From NCBI RefSeq assembly GCF_026745355.1, contig NC_079208.1:20424830-20488829 (forward strand): DNA of 64,000 nt. The letters run 5' to 3'. Of the stretch, positions 54,423-64,000 are shown piece after piece. This stretch comes from Beta vulgaris subsp. vulgaris (taxonomy: Eukaryota; Streptophyta; Magnoliopsida; Caryophyllales; Amaranthaceae). A program made the position numbers and the translations under genes. The first letter of the stretch is position 1; the number at the start of each line of letters is the position of its first letter. The notes beneath the pieces are model-generated. The model did no database searches. It was not told the DNA's origin and saw nothing but the letters and a program-made list of their open reading frames with translations.

Positions 54423-56552
54423 TGTAACACCCCCAAATTTCTCCACTTTAAAATTATGCTTTCGTAAAATACTTGGGGAAACTTAAGGGTATTACCGTCA
54501 TGTATAAATACATTTTGGCAATACTATAACTTGATACACAAAATATGCAGCGGAAACTTCTAACTTTATTTCTAAAATCATATTATTATCCAAAAACACA
54601 ATGCTAATATGAAAAGTCTAAAGACTACTAAAATAGTGATCTAGTTCTAGTGATCCCAAAAGGTTCCTCCGATGCATCATGAATCATCAATGGACTTGAA
54701 AACTACTCCCCGGAAGGAAAGTAGGGCAAAGAAAAAACAAATAGGAAATACGAGTTAGTTGAAATACTGAGCACAATTACATGCAAGACTTGTAAACTTT
54801 GTAAATATAATTCACATACTTTCATAAACATGCTTTATTTCGCAATTCTAGTGATAACAAAAGATAAGATCAATCCATTATTAAATTCACGTTATCACCA
54901 AAGAATGTATATCCTTTAATAATTTCATTAAAAGTGGAAAATAAAAATATAAGAACTTAACTTAAACCCCTTTCCTTGATCCGCGGATCCTAAGTGTGCA
55001 CACCCCCCCCCAGCTAGTATCCCTTTGTGAATACAAAGATATTGGAGTAACCTTGATACCAACTAGTGGACTTGGAAGAACCCTTCTTGAACAAAGCCAA
55101 TGGGTAATTGTAATAAGAATAACATAGGGGTAAACCTTTCCTTTAATTCAAATAAAGAATTATGATAACAAACTAATTATAGGAAAAAGATAATTTAAAC
55201 TTTTGAAATTAAAACTTAGGCTTAATACCACTGATTTGTAAAAGTATATTATTTCCTATATTTTGAGTTAGCCACATGTAACTGATTATTTAAAAAAAAA
55301 AAGTGAAGCCCATATTTACATGTGTATACAATACACGAACTAACAAAGTAGGAGAGAGAAAAAAAAAACAAGCTTTTATCTATGGCTTTAACTATAAGAA
55401 GATTTGATCAAGCTAACCACATATACCAATCTGTATAATTTGTACTAAAACACACATAACTAGTGTATACTTAATAATTAAAGATCAAGCTAAGTCACGT
55501 AAACGTACCTTGATAATTCACGAAACAAGAAAATCAACTAGTAAAGGAATGCTCGATAAGGAACGAAATCTCCTATTAATTATAAACTAGTTCTAATCAA
55601 AACGATGAACAATATATAAACTCTAAAAGAAAATTATGCTAAACTAACTAATTATAAACATGATTCATGCTCAAACAATTAAAAAAATATTTTTATAAAA
55701 CTCAAAAAGATCAAAAACTAGGAATTAAACAACTTGAAAAAGAGTACTAACAAAACCTCCTGCTAAAAATCCTTGGTGAAAAACTAAAACTACTCAAAGA
55801 GACCACTCACTTTAGGGAAAACTTTATAAAGAACTCTCAAGATTTTTGGTGAAGAGAAAGTGAAGGATTAGAGGGGTATTTATAGTGTAAACTAGGGTAG
55901 AAAAGAGGTAAAACTTTCCTAAATCATTAAAATTAGGGCAAAAGAATTTTAAACTTTTTGTAACAAAATACAAAGTTGCCGTGCAGCAGCTTTACAATGC
56001 AGCAGAATTTTTATTTTATTTTTTTAATAAAAACTCTTTTCTTTATTTATGAAAATTCTTTCCTAAAATTAATTTTATTTTTATTTTAAAGAGATTGTTA
56101 AATCTTCCCAAATTAATTAAAATCTCATACTTTCTAACTCAGTTTAAATCTCATAAAAATCTGATTTTATAAGACTTAACAAAATATTTTAAATGTTTAA
56201 TGTTTTCGATTTTATTTTAAAAAAACGATTTTTCAAAACAACACTTATAAAAAAATCCGAAAATTACATACTAAAATGTAAAATATGATTTTATTACCCA
56301 AAAATTAATTTTGGATTTTATAAAATTATTTGTCAAATATTTGTTAAAATAATTAATTAAATAAAATAAGATTGACAAGAGCAACTATTGTTAAAAAAAT
56401 TACTAAAATAACGTTTAAAACTCAAACTATATTTCCCTCCAAATGATTCCCTCCAATGTGATTTTAAAAATAGTTTAAAAAGAGTTTTGAAGATAAAATT
56501 TAGAATTGTTTTCAATAATCTCAATAAATGCCTAAAAATACGGAGTATTACA
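54423..56552 (-). repeat. 5' LTR of the Tekay element
   Basis: The complete 2130-bp copy, with the TATA box at 55875-55885 and TATTACA terminus before TSD CATAG. Confidence 0.92.
55875..55885 (-). promoter_or_regulatory. TATA box in the Tekay 5' LTR
   Basis: The minus strand reads CTATAAATACC. It lies in the ~445-bp segment missing from the 3' LTR. Confidence 0.6.
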
Positions 56553-56557
56553 CATAG

Positions 56558-57030
56558 AATCTTGTTAGGAGTCTAAGTTAGATAGGTTTGTTAAATTCTT
56601 ATCCTAGGCATGTTTTTACTTACCTTAGACGTGTGTGATGTTTGTTTACTTTAGCTAGGAGTCTTTAATAATTATCTTGTTAGTAGTTAAGCTTATTTAG
56701 GAGTGTTTAAGCGTGTACTTATATATACATGTTCATATCAATACAATAGTAGAAATGAATAAATTGTTTTAAGTTACCGAATGCTATGTGCATTGAATTT
56801 TGGTTGTCGTACCAAGAATACATAAATCTTGATTTGTGTGCATTTCCTAATCGAGGTTAGGTAGAGATCCTCTAGTTCTCGAGAGAACATATAGAGCCTA
56901 TCCCTATAAAGATTCAATATTTACATTATTCTACTACAAAGTTTCAATCTTTAAGTGTTATTTATGTTATTCTTGTTTTAAAGATTCGCGGAATCACATC
57001 ATTTTTTGAGTCTAAAAATGGTATCGTAAG
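56558..57030. repeat. LTR-like insertion in the LINE, right part
   Basis: Holds a TATA-like TTATATATACAT (about 56730) and, near the end, ATGGTATCGTAAG, which resembles a degraded tRNA-Met PBS. It is probably a truncated LTR plus PBS of a small LTR element on the plus strand. The family is unknown. Confidence 0.45.
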
Positions 57031-57035
57031 CAAAT

Positions 57036-57958
57036 TCTTTTCCTCATTTTGTTATGAAAAAATCTAGAGTTACGATCCCCTTGGGTGAGCAATTTGTTTC
57101 TTTTTGTGACCCCATTTGAGTTGATTAAAAAGCAGTCGTTCTCCCTTTGAATAATTAAGCAATTACTATGGGCTCAAAGAATATGGTTGAACGGTTGTTT
57201 CCATAAAATGGATTGAAGCTCCTTAATTTTGTTTTCATTTTGAATAAGTTTGTTTGTAGAATGACAATAGTAATTTCTTTCCCATATTTTGAGGTCATTT
57301 TTAATGTGAGTAAGTTTCTGTTGAATACAATAAAAGCGCGATCTTGGACGATTAGCCTACCAGTTCTTTTCTACAATAGTATGAGATTGTTTTTCTAAGA
57401 TCCAAGTGTTTAAAAACTTGAAGTTATAATGATATTTTTGGGATTCTTGGGAGGTATCAAAGAAAAGTGAAGTATGATCTGAGACTGTGAAATACCATAT
57501 GAGAGAGTACTATTGGGGGAAGTCATCGAGAAAGTATATGTGTGCTATAGCACGATTAAGACATTCATAAATAGAGGCATTTATATCACTATTTGTGTGC
57601 TAGCATCTAAAAGACAAGGTAAGCGTTGTAGTTGATAGGGAAGAAGGGGACGTCCTCCAAACTTGTCATTATTGCTTAACATTTCATTGCAGTCTCCAAC
57701 TAGTAACCATGGTTACGGTTGATGGAGACAATGTTATGAAGAAAAATCCAAAATGTATCTTTGTCGTTTTCCTTCGCTGGGCAATAAACTCTAGTAACTG
57801 AATAATTTTTATTAGTGGGTTTATACTTTAATTTTAGGACGGCGCAAGGAGGATACAGGTCGTGGAAGTGGATCATAATATTAGTATTATTCCATGCAAT
57901 TCAAAGACCACCATAATGATTAGTGGGATCAATGATAAGCTTATTATCAAATTACCAT
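57036..57958 (-). pseudogene. Second LINE, right (5') part: endonuclease
   Basis: Minus-strand frames show VYCPAKENDKDTFWIFLHNI (57780), GDCNEMLSNNDKFGG (57680; usual GDFNE), SDHTSLFF (57480), FKFLNTWILEKQSHTIVEKN (57400) and QGDRNSRFFHNKMRKRI (57060). These run from the EN core to the EN-RT linker and continue at 43416. The right edge (57958) is a 5' truncation next to an opposite-strand LINE. Confidence 0.82.
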
Positions 57959-57959
57959 C

Positions 57960-58519
57960 TTAATCACTCCACCCTAAATCATCATCACAACAACTTCATC
58001 CCCGTGGCGTGGGAGCCTCCCCCTCATCACTCCTTCAAACTCAACTTCGATGTTTCAGTTTGTGGCAACTCAGCAGCCGCAGGTATCCTCATCTGGGACT
58101 ATGTGGGGGATCTTCTACCAGCCTCAGCAATCAACTCGGCTCCTCAGTCTTTATTGTCGAAGCTATGGCACTTCATCAGGGTATAATCTTCATTGTTCAA
58201 AATAATATTTAGCACATCTTCATCGAGGGTGACAATCTTATTGTTATCACCTCAGTCAAAGGAAATTGGTCCCCCATGGCAGATCGCCTACATCATCTGA
58301 GACATTCAAACTCTTCTCAGAGCTTTTTCATTGTGGGCCATCAGTCATGTATACCGGGAAGCAAACAAAGTTGCTGATCGGATATCTAATGTTGACCATT
58401 TCTCTATAGAAGATTGTATTTACTTCCACTCTACATAATATCCTTGTAACCGATAAGGTAGGAGCTCCCCTCGTGCGTAGGGTCTCCTAACCTTCTTTTT
58501 TCTTACCTTTAAAAAAAAT
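57960..58519 (+). pseudogene. LINE 3' fragment: RNase H, 3' UTR, A-tail
   Basis: FKLNFDVSVCGNSAAAGILI (first Asp kept) and IEGDNLIVI, then YREANKVADRISNVDHFSI give the RNase H in two frames. The 3' UTR AGGAGCTCCCCTCGTGCG-AGGGTCTCCTAA is shared with the LINE ending at 41450. It ends with a short A-run near 58518. The upstream part is missing, as is usual for 5'-truncated LINEs. Confidence 0.85.
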
Positions 58520-59224
58520 ATCAGGAATTTTGGTGTTCACTCTATCTAATGAGCCTAGCTAGCTCATTGGACTTTAAGGCTTGCTTCTCACTTGTTACAA
58601 AATAATTATATTAATGTTTTATAGAATTATTTAGAAAGAAAGAAAGAAAAATTGAATATGATCCGTACAACTTTTAGATTAATTTGCAAGATATTCCTAT
58701 ATGTCTTGCCTACACATTGGATAGGTTCGTTTTATTACGGTATGAAATCTTTCTCAGCATTTGGCTGATATTACGGTGTTTAATGTGCAGGGATTTGAAG
58801 ATAGTTAGCTTCTGGTTGGGTTGTCAAAGAGTGCGTTGGATCTCTTTTAGCTTAATAGACTTTAATAAGACTTCTGTTGTTATTTATTTGACTTTAGAAT
58901 TTATATATGATTTGAAATAATTATTAATAGTCTATTTAATTGGTCTGTAATATTTACTTAAAACTTATTGTTTATTATTTCTAGTCAGAACCATTAGCCT
59001 TGTAGTTATTATTATTAATTATCGTTGCGTAGCATCTTTGAACATTTCGAGTTTGTTTATTATAACTTGTTTTTAGAAATATAGGAAATTCGGGGTTCTT
59101 ACAGTTGCTATTAAGAGCATTAGGTTACTAAGACTCCTCTAAGATGATTTAAACAAGAATAGGTAAATAAATTTGTTAAGTTTGAAAGCCGTTGTGAGCA
59201 AGAGATATAAGAAACAAGGAATTA
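58520..59224 (+). repeat. Probable Tekay-type LTR end and leader fragment
   Basis: The sequence ends TCGGGGTTCTTACA at about 59102, then TTGCTATTAAGAGCATTAGG, similar to Tekay PBS/leader sequence (TGGTATCAGAGCAT). It continues to the Mutator-like insertion and beyond it (60389-60463). The left boundary is unclear; the short frame at 58684-58920 has no recognisable domain. Confidence 0.45.
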
Positions 59225-59233
59225 TATTATCAT

Positions 59234-59400
59234 CGATTTTTCACCAAATACCCCCGATAAATTAGAAAATTCACCATATACCCTCAATGTTTTAGATATT
59301 CACCATATACCCCTACTTTTCGAAAACGTTCACCAAATGCCCTTTTCGTAATGGACGTTAAGTTGTCGTTAGCTTTATTTACAATATTAAAACTATTAAC
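59234..59400 (+). repeat. Left TIR of the Mutator-like element
   Basis: Complementary to 60212-60379 with scattered mismatches. Confidence 0.9.
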
Positions 59401-59440
59401 CCCTAACCCTAAATTCTAAACCTAATCCTAAACAATACCC
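59401..59440 (+). repeat. Degenerate telomere-like repeats, left
   Basis: CCCTAACCCTAAATTCTAAA and similar words, the complement of the right-hand TTAGGG array. Confidence 0.75.
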
Positions 59441-60108
59441 CACCCTAAACCATCCCCTGACCGCCCCCACCCCTCCCCTCCACCACACCCCCTCCCCTCC
59501 ACCCCAGCGCAGCCACACCACTGGCCTCCCCCACCCTCTGCTAGCCCAGCCTCCAACCTCTCCTTGCAGCCCCCCTCTCTCCCTCCCCTGCATCCCCGCA
59601 ACCCCTCCCCCGTAGCCCCTTTTCCGTCATCGAAGTTCGCAGCCTAGAATCCCCAACCTCCCCTCCACTCCACTGCCGCAATCGTCTTCCCCCTTCCCCT
59701 CCTTGTTAATTTCCCCCTCCATTCATCTTCTTCTCACTCCTCTCTTCTGCTCCAGTCGTCTTGTTCTCACTCCACCTGAGAAATGAAAAAATCAGCAACA
59801 AGAATCCTTGAAAACCAGAATCAACAATGAATCTGCTCTCTCCTCTCGCGACGGTCAATTGTCCTCCTATCGCGCACGATGCTGCTGCATTCCGGTGAAG
59901 TTGCTTGCGGTAGTCGTTTGGTGAAATTAGGTTTGAATTATCAATTGAATTGGAGAAATGAGAAAGAAGAAGCTTGGTGCGGTGATGGGTGGTGGCAGTT
60001 TTGCTTAGTGCAATGGTGGCGGTCTGGTGTGGTGGCAGGTGATGCGGTGGTGGCTGTTTGAGGCTGGGTTGGGCAAGGGAGGAGGGGAGGGTGGGGGTTG
60101 GGCTGGCA
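59441..60108. other. GC-rich interior of the Mutator-like element
   Basis: C-rich on the plus strand at 59450-59620, then mixed sequence and G-rich at 60060-60108. Frames are short and none shows a known domain. It may be an acquired host fragment (Pack-MULE style), but no source is recognisable. Confidence 0.5.
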
Positions 60109-60180
60109 AGGGTTAGGGTTGATATTTAGGATTAGGGTTAGAATTAGGGTTAGGGTTAGGGTTAGGGTTAGGGTTTAGGG
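60109..60180 (+). repeat. Telomere-like TTAGGG array
   Basis: About five consecutive GTTAGG units ending GTTTAGGG, with flanking degenerate copies. It is the hexameric form rather than the usual plant TTTAGGG. Confidence 0.85.
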
Positions 60181-60211
60181 TATTAGGATTTCATGATTTT
60201 AAGGCTAGGGA

Positions 60212-60379
60212 TTAATAGTGGCAATATCGTAAATAAAGCTAACGGCGACTTAATGTCCGTTACGAAAAGGGCATTTGGTGAACGTTTTTGAAAAGTCAGG
60301 GGTATATGGTGAATATCTGAAACATTGAGGTTATATGATGAATTTTCTAATTTATCTGGGGTATTTGGTGAAAAAGCCG
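60212..60379 (-). repeat. Right TIR of the Mutator-like element
   Basis: Inverse of 59234-59400, ending GGTGAAAAAGCCG next to the TSD. Confidence 0.9.
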
Positions 60380-60463
60380 TATTATCATTATGTGTTGATG
60401 ATATATACTTCATTTGATAACTTGATTTATTGGAGTGTAGAAACTAATAAAATCATGAACTAC

Positions 60464-60484
60464 TTTTTTTTTTTTTTTTTTTTT
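60464..60484 (-). other. Poly-A tail of the third LINE
   Basis: A 21-base T-run on the plus strand, preceded on the minus strand by CTTCTTTCCTTATC. It marks the exact 3' end of the element. Confidence 0.9.
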
Positions 60485-63400
60485 GATAAGGAAAGAAGAC
60501 TTAGGCTAACCCACTAATCAGGGGGCCAACCTAAAACATCCTTGCGGATGATAAGGGAAAAATCCAAACTATACGGAGGAAACCAGTAGAGTAGAGATTG
60601 GTGATGATGCGCCTTCTTCGCCATAAAATCAGCCGCCTGGTTAGCTTCCCGAAAGCAATGGCGGAACTGACACTCGACGAAAACCCTAACCTGCATTCCA
60701 AAATCAGAAGTGATATTAGAAATTTCCCAAGGAATGCGCCACTTATTTGTCATAGAATTGATAACTGCAAGATTGTCCCCTTCAACAACCAAATGAGAGA
60801 TATCCAACGAAATGGCCCCTTTGATGCCCTCCCAAAGCGCCCACGCCTCCGCTTGCAGAATCGAAACATGAGGGCCTAAGGATTTGGCCCCCGCAAGCAA
60901 AACCTCACCCTTGCTATCACGAATCACAAAACCTAAGGCACCATTCCCACTAGAATCTTTCGAACCATCAAAATGAAGTTTAACAAAATTCCCAGGAGGA
61001 GGGAACCAAACACTATCTTTACCAGTTCTAACAACTCTAGGACTAACCACTGGCCTAGGAATAGGGACATCACCGTCACCATCCACTTTAGCAGCAGTCT
61101 TCGCCCATTGGCCGAAAAAATTACTAATCATGAAGCTAACTTTTCTGGGAGAAAAACCTTCTTCATTGAAAATGACCTTATTTCGAGTAAACCAGATGAA
61201 CCACCAAATAAAAGCAAATTTCGAGATAGACGCAGCATCACTCACGGCATGGCACTGTTCAATCCACCTTCTGAAAGAAGAGGCATCCACCTGATTCGAA
61301 ACATCAGGAAGAAGCGGCCACGCTTCAGACACATGGAGGCACGAGAAAACCTGTCTAGTGAACGGACAGTGGGAAAAAAGGTGAACAATTGACTCAGAAG
61401 CATGACAGCATAAAACACATTGCTGCGGAACGAAAACCTTACACTTTTCCAGCCTATCTTTAGAAGGTAAACCATCATGACAAGATTTCCATAAGAATAA
61501 TTTAATCTTAGGGGGGACGTTAAGATTCCATAACCAAGCAAATTCCACCTTTTCAAAGTTAGGGTTAAAAACACCTTGAGCTAACATAGAACCTGACTTG
61601 ACTGAATACTCACCATCCGCCGTTAAGCCCCAAATCAACTTATCTTCTTGATGAGAAGACGGGAGAAAAAGAGAAGTAATCTTATCGACAATGTGGGGAG
61701 GGACCAATTGAGAGAGAAGAGTCCGATTCCACCCCCTAGAGCCATCCATCACATCACACACTCTCACTTGCTCCCTACCAGGCAACGGACTGACCACAGC
61801 ACTCAGGGGGTATTGGAACACCCAATTATCCTCCCAAAAATTTATATCCTCCCCACTACCAATCTGCCATCGAAGCCCCTTCTTGAATAACGGACGAATC
61901 GACATCAACCTTTTCCATTGCCATGAAGCAACAGGAGAGACTCTACACGTAAACAAGTTCTGAGATTTAAGATACTTCTTTGAGACTAACGACACCCACA
62001 AACTGTTATTATGTTTTAATAATTTCCAAAGTAACTTCATTTGTAAGGCGACGTTATTAACCTCAGCTTTCCTAATACCCAACCCACCATATGGTTTAGG
62101 AAGACACACTTTATTCCAGCCAATCAGATTAGCCGATTTAGCTAAAGGGTCCTTGTTCCAGAAGAAATTACGATAGAATTTGTCCAACTCCGATAGAATA
62201 GATTGGGGTAGATAAAAGCTCTGCATTTGGAAATTAGCTTTCGTAGCTAAATTAGCTTGGATTAAGACAGTCCTACCTGCTTGGGACAAGGAGTTAGCTT
62301 TCCACTTAGGAAGTTGATTAGCTACCTTACCACTAGTTTTACAAAATGTTTCCTTAGTCACACGGGAATCGATAATGGGGCAACCCAAATATTCCCCTAA
62401 ATAATCCACTTCTGTCATTCCGAGCAACGAAGCAAAATTTGCTTTAGCCCCAAAGGGAACATTCGAAGAACACTGAAAGGCAGATTTGTGAAAGTTAACT
62501 AGTTGACCAGACATAACACAGTATTTGTCCAAAATCTGCTTAATCACCATACAGCTAGCATCCGAGGCAGAAGCAAATATCATAGTATCATCAGCGAAAG
62601 TCAAAAAAGGAATACGAACCCCCGACTTCCCTATAGAGACACCAATAGTCTTGTCACGCCTATCATTCGCAGCCGAAAGCTGCCTAGCCAGGAGTTCCGC
62701 ACACAGAATGAATAAGTATGGGGATAGAGGGTCCCCTTGACGAATACCCCTTGAAGGGTGAAATTGCTTACCCGGAATCCCATTGACCAAAACCGAAAAC
62801 GACGAGGTAGAGATACAACTAAAAATCCACTCTACCCACTTAGAGCAAAAACCCAGTTTCCTTAACGAGACTAAAATATATTTCCATTCTAGTCGATCAT
62901 AAGCCTTTTCCATGTCTAACTTAATTGCCAGCCAGCCCTCAGCCCCAGTTTTCTTTCTAAAAGAGTGGAAAACCTCATGGGCTATTAGAATGTTATCTTG
63001 AATGAAACGATCAGGGACAAAAGCACCCTGAAGAGGATGAATGATTTTACCTAAAACATGTTTCAGACGATTCGTCATAACTTTAGAAATAACTTTATAG
63101 ATTGTTGAACACAAGCTAATAGGACGGAAGTGATTAGCAGAAGATGGATTCTCAATTTTAGGAATAAGAGCTAGGAAGGTATGATTAATCTCTTTTAAAA
63201 TCTTCCCAGAGTGAAAAAACGCCTGCACAGCTCTAACAACTGAATTGCCAACTAAAGTCCAATACTTCTGGAAGAAATAAGGAGGAAACCCATCTGGTCC
63301 CGGAGATTTATCAGGGGCCAAGTCAAAAACAGCAGCTTTGATTTCGTCCGAAGAAACACCTGCTACCAGAAAGGCATTGTCCTCTTCAGAAATAATGGGA

Positions 63401-64000
63401 GTAATCAACCTAAAGTCAACATCCTCATCAAAGCCACAGGCCGGGTTGGAAGTGAACCGTAGCTCAAATTCTTGAGAAAGGGCCTCCGCAATCTCAATGG
63501 GAGAAGTCACTATTTGATCAGATGCTGTAGTAAAGGACTTTATTTGATTTCTACTACGCCTAATGGACGCATGGGTATGGTAATAATGCGTATTAGCATC
63601 GCCTAACTTCAAATAATTCGTCTTACTTTTCTGTTTCCAGAACTCGTGACTAAATGAGAGTAATTTTTCCCTCTTCTGAAGAAAACGATCTTGACGAAGA
63701 GCAAGCAAAGAGCAGTCTGGGTTGAGAAGCAGATGGTTCTGGAGAGATTGGAGCTTGGTATCTACAACACGAAGTTGCCTAAAAATGTTCCCAAACTGGG
63801 ATTTATTCCACTGCTTGGACTTGTCTTTTAATAATCTACATTTTTTAACCAATTTAAACATATGTGAACCATGGAAACGCTCACACCATGTTTTCTTGAC
63901 TAAAGTATCATAATCCTTACGAAGGCACCACATTTTCTCAAATCGAAATGGAGGTGCTTTAAAACGATGGGGCCTGGAAATATCCAAAGACACTTGACAG
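60485..64000 (-). mobile_element. L1-type LINE, 3' part, open at the window edge
   Basis: Poly-A tail, ~30-bp 3' UTR and an uninterrupted ORF2 extend leftward in the element, continuing past 64000. The short 3' UTR and lack of damage suggest a recent insertion. ORF1 and most of the endonuclease lie outside the window. Confidence 0.92.
60514..63993 (-). CDS. LINE ORF2 (EN end, RT, zinc region, RNase H), partial
   Basis: 1159 codons open to the window edge. The Met at 63993 is probably internal, since the preceding codons continue the endonuclease end. About residues 225-235 read DKSPGPDGFPPYFFQKYW, 290-300 NHFRPISLCSTIYKVISK and 355-367 AIKLDMEKAYDRL (first catalytic Asp). SRGIRQGDPLSPYLFILCAE follows, and LTFADDTMIFASA is near 465 (catalytic FADD). 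A zf-RVT region (FAWLWNLNVPPKIKLFLWKS, CVLCCHASESIVHLFSHCPF) lies around 835-900. C-terminal RNase H (about 1000-1140) has LHFDGSKDSSGNGALGFVIR, ILQAEAWALWEGI, VVEGDNLAVI and REANQAADFMAKKA with its acidic residues kept. It copies LINE RNA into DNA at a nicked target. No disabling change is seen. Confidence 0.93.
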   Translation of the reverse strand: MSLDISRPHRFKAPPFRFEKMWCLRKDYDTLVKKTWCERFHGSHMFKLVKKCRLLKDKSKQWNKSQFGNIFRQLRVVDTKLQSLQNHLLLNPDCSLLALRQDRFLQKREKLLSFSHEFWKQKSKTNYLKLGDANTHYYHTHASIRRSRNQIKSFTTASDQIVTSPIEIAEALSQEFELRFTSNPACGFDEDVDFRLITPIISEEDNAFLVAGVSSDEIKAAVFDLAPDKSPGPDGFPPYFFQKYWTLVGNSVVRAVQAFFHSGKILKEINHTFLALIPKIENPSSANHFRPISLCSTIYKVISKVMTNRLKHVLGKIIHPLQGAFVPDRFIQDNILIAHEVFHSFRKKTGAEGWLAIKLDMEKAYDRLEWKYILVSLRKLGFCSKWVEWIFSCISTSSFSVLVNGIPGKQFHPSRGIRQGDPLSPYLFILCAELLARQLSAANDRRDKTIGVSIGKSGVRIPFLTFADDTMIFASASDASCMVIKQILDKYCVMSGQLVNFHKSAFQCSSNVPFGAKANFASLLGMTEVDYLGEYLGCPIIDSRVTKETFCKTSGKVANQLPKWKANSLSQAGRTVLIQANLATKANFQMQSFYLPQSILSELDKFYRNFFWNKDPLAKSANLIGWNKVCLPKPYGGLGIRKAEVNNVALQMKLLWKLLKHNNSLWVSLVSKKYLKSQNLFTCRVSPVASWQWKRLMSIRPLFKKGLRWQIGSGEDINFWEDNWVFQYPLSAVVSPLPGREQVRVCDVMDGSRGWNRTLLSQLVPPHIVDKITSLFLPSSHQEDKLIWGLTADGEYSVKSGSMLAQGVFNPNFEKVEFAWLWNLNVPPKIKLFLWKSCHDGLPSKDRLEKCKVFVPQQCVLCCHASESIVHLFSHCPFTRQVFSCLHVSEAWPLLPDVSNQVDASSFRRWIEQCHAVSDAASISKFAFIWWFIWFTRNKVIFNEEGFSPRKVSFMISNFFGQWAKTAAKVDGDGDVPIPRPVVSPRVVRTGKDSVWFPPPGNFVKLHFDGSKDSSGNGALGFVIRDSKGEVLLAGAKSLGPHVSILQAEAWALWEGIKGAISLDISHLVVEGDNLAVINSMTNKWRIPWEISNITSDFGMQVRVFVECQFRHCFREANQAADFMAKKAHHHQSLLYWFPPYSLDFSLIIRKDVLGWPPD

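Larger units (their letters stand above)
43567..56552 (-). mobile_element. Tekay-like Ty3 chromovirus with chromodomain
   Basis: LTRs 43567-45264 (1698 bp) and 54423-56552 (2130 bp) with termini TGTAACACCCC and TATTACA. TSD CATAG lies at 43562-43566 and 56553-56557. The PBS abuts the right LTR and the PPT the left, so the element reads right to left. The internal order is leader ORFs, gag, protease, RT, RNase H, integrase, chromodomain. Gag (LENWIREFDNF and NCPEELKLNNTVYYLKEEAG) and the chromodomain place it near Tekay/Del. A truncated inverted relative (45639-48716) is inserted in the chromodomain. Confidence 0.93.
59234..60379. mobile_element. Mutator-like non-autonomous element
   Basis: Long terminal inverted repeats (about 165 bp each: 59234-59400 and 60212-60379) begin CGATTTTTCACCAAATACCC on the left and CGGCTTTTTCACCAAATACC inverted on the right. 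A perfect 9-bp TSD TATTATCAT lies at 59225-59233 and 60380-60388, the signature of Mutator-type insertion. The interior is GC-rich, unlike its surroundings, with short non-homologous open frames and telomere-like repeats just inside the TIRs. It carries no transposase. Confidence 0.92.

Noticed and set aside
57036..58519. Single LINE with a 5' inversion (twin priming)
   Set aside because: The minus-strand LINE has its own 3' end near 41450, so two separate insertions fit better.
59396..59593. Gly/Trp-rich minus-strand frame in the Mutator-like element
   Set aside because: Reads through C-rich sequence and telomere-like repeats; no homology pattern.
60109..60180. True telomere or subtelomere
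   Set aside because: Only a few hexamer units, lying inside a mobile element bounded by a 9-bp TSD, with a matching inverse patch on the other side.

Overview
The window looks like plant nuclear heterochromatin. It is AT-rich DNA built almost entirely from transposable elements: Ty1/Copia and Ty3 LTR retrotransposons, L1-type LINEs with RNase H, a CACTA transposon and a Mutator-like element. They are nested in one another and mostly broken. I see no ordinary host gene, tRNA or rRNA gene, CRISPR array or bacterial-type operon. Both-LTR structures, target-site duplications (TSDs), primer-binding sites (PBS), polypurine tracts (PPT) and plant retroelement lineages all point to a flowering plant. 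I cannot name the species.

Left part. 1-2664 is AT-rich with one weak integrase-like scrap. 2670-10582 is a structurally complete but coding-dead Copia element on the minus strand (TSD CAAAG). 11139-19134 is an Athila-type Ty3 element on the plus strand: it keeps gag, protease and an env-like remnant but has no reverse transcriptase or integrase. 19240-23940 is a Tat-type Ty3 element cut off after its second RNase H.

Middle part. A Copia fragment (23944-24376 and 33563-34104) was split by a CRM-like Ty3 chromovirus (24377-33562, minus, TSD GAACC). That element was itself split at the protease/RT border by a 3.2 kb CACTA element (27995-31214, TSD ACC). The CACTA element carries remnants of a Ulp1-like cysteine protease, tandem repeats and foldback subterminal arrays. 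34105-37560 is a second Tat element with an intact 484-codon gag but no pol. 37660-41285 is a LINE on the minus strand.

Right part. A second LINE (41450-43416 and 57036-57958, minus) was split by a ~620 bp LTR-like insertion. That insertion was split by a 13 kb Tekay-like chromovirus (43567-56552, TSD CATAG), which contains an inverted truncated copy of its own family inside its chromodomain. The Tekay element also has unrecognised reading frames in its leader, between PBS and gag. At the right end lie a LINE 3' fragment (57960-58519), a probable Tekay LTR/leader fragment, a 1.15 kb Mutator-like element with a 9 bp TSD and telomere-like repeats (59234-60379), and the 3' half of a LINE whose ORF2 is open for 1159 codons to the window edge.

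The coding parts work together only as retroelement or transposon machinery (capsid, protease, reverse transcriptase, RNase H, integrase). Most are pseudogenes. The best-preserved reading frames are the last LINE ORF2, the Tat gag at 34749 and the CRM integrase.
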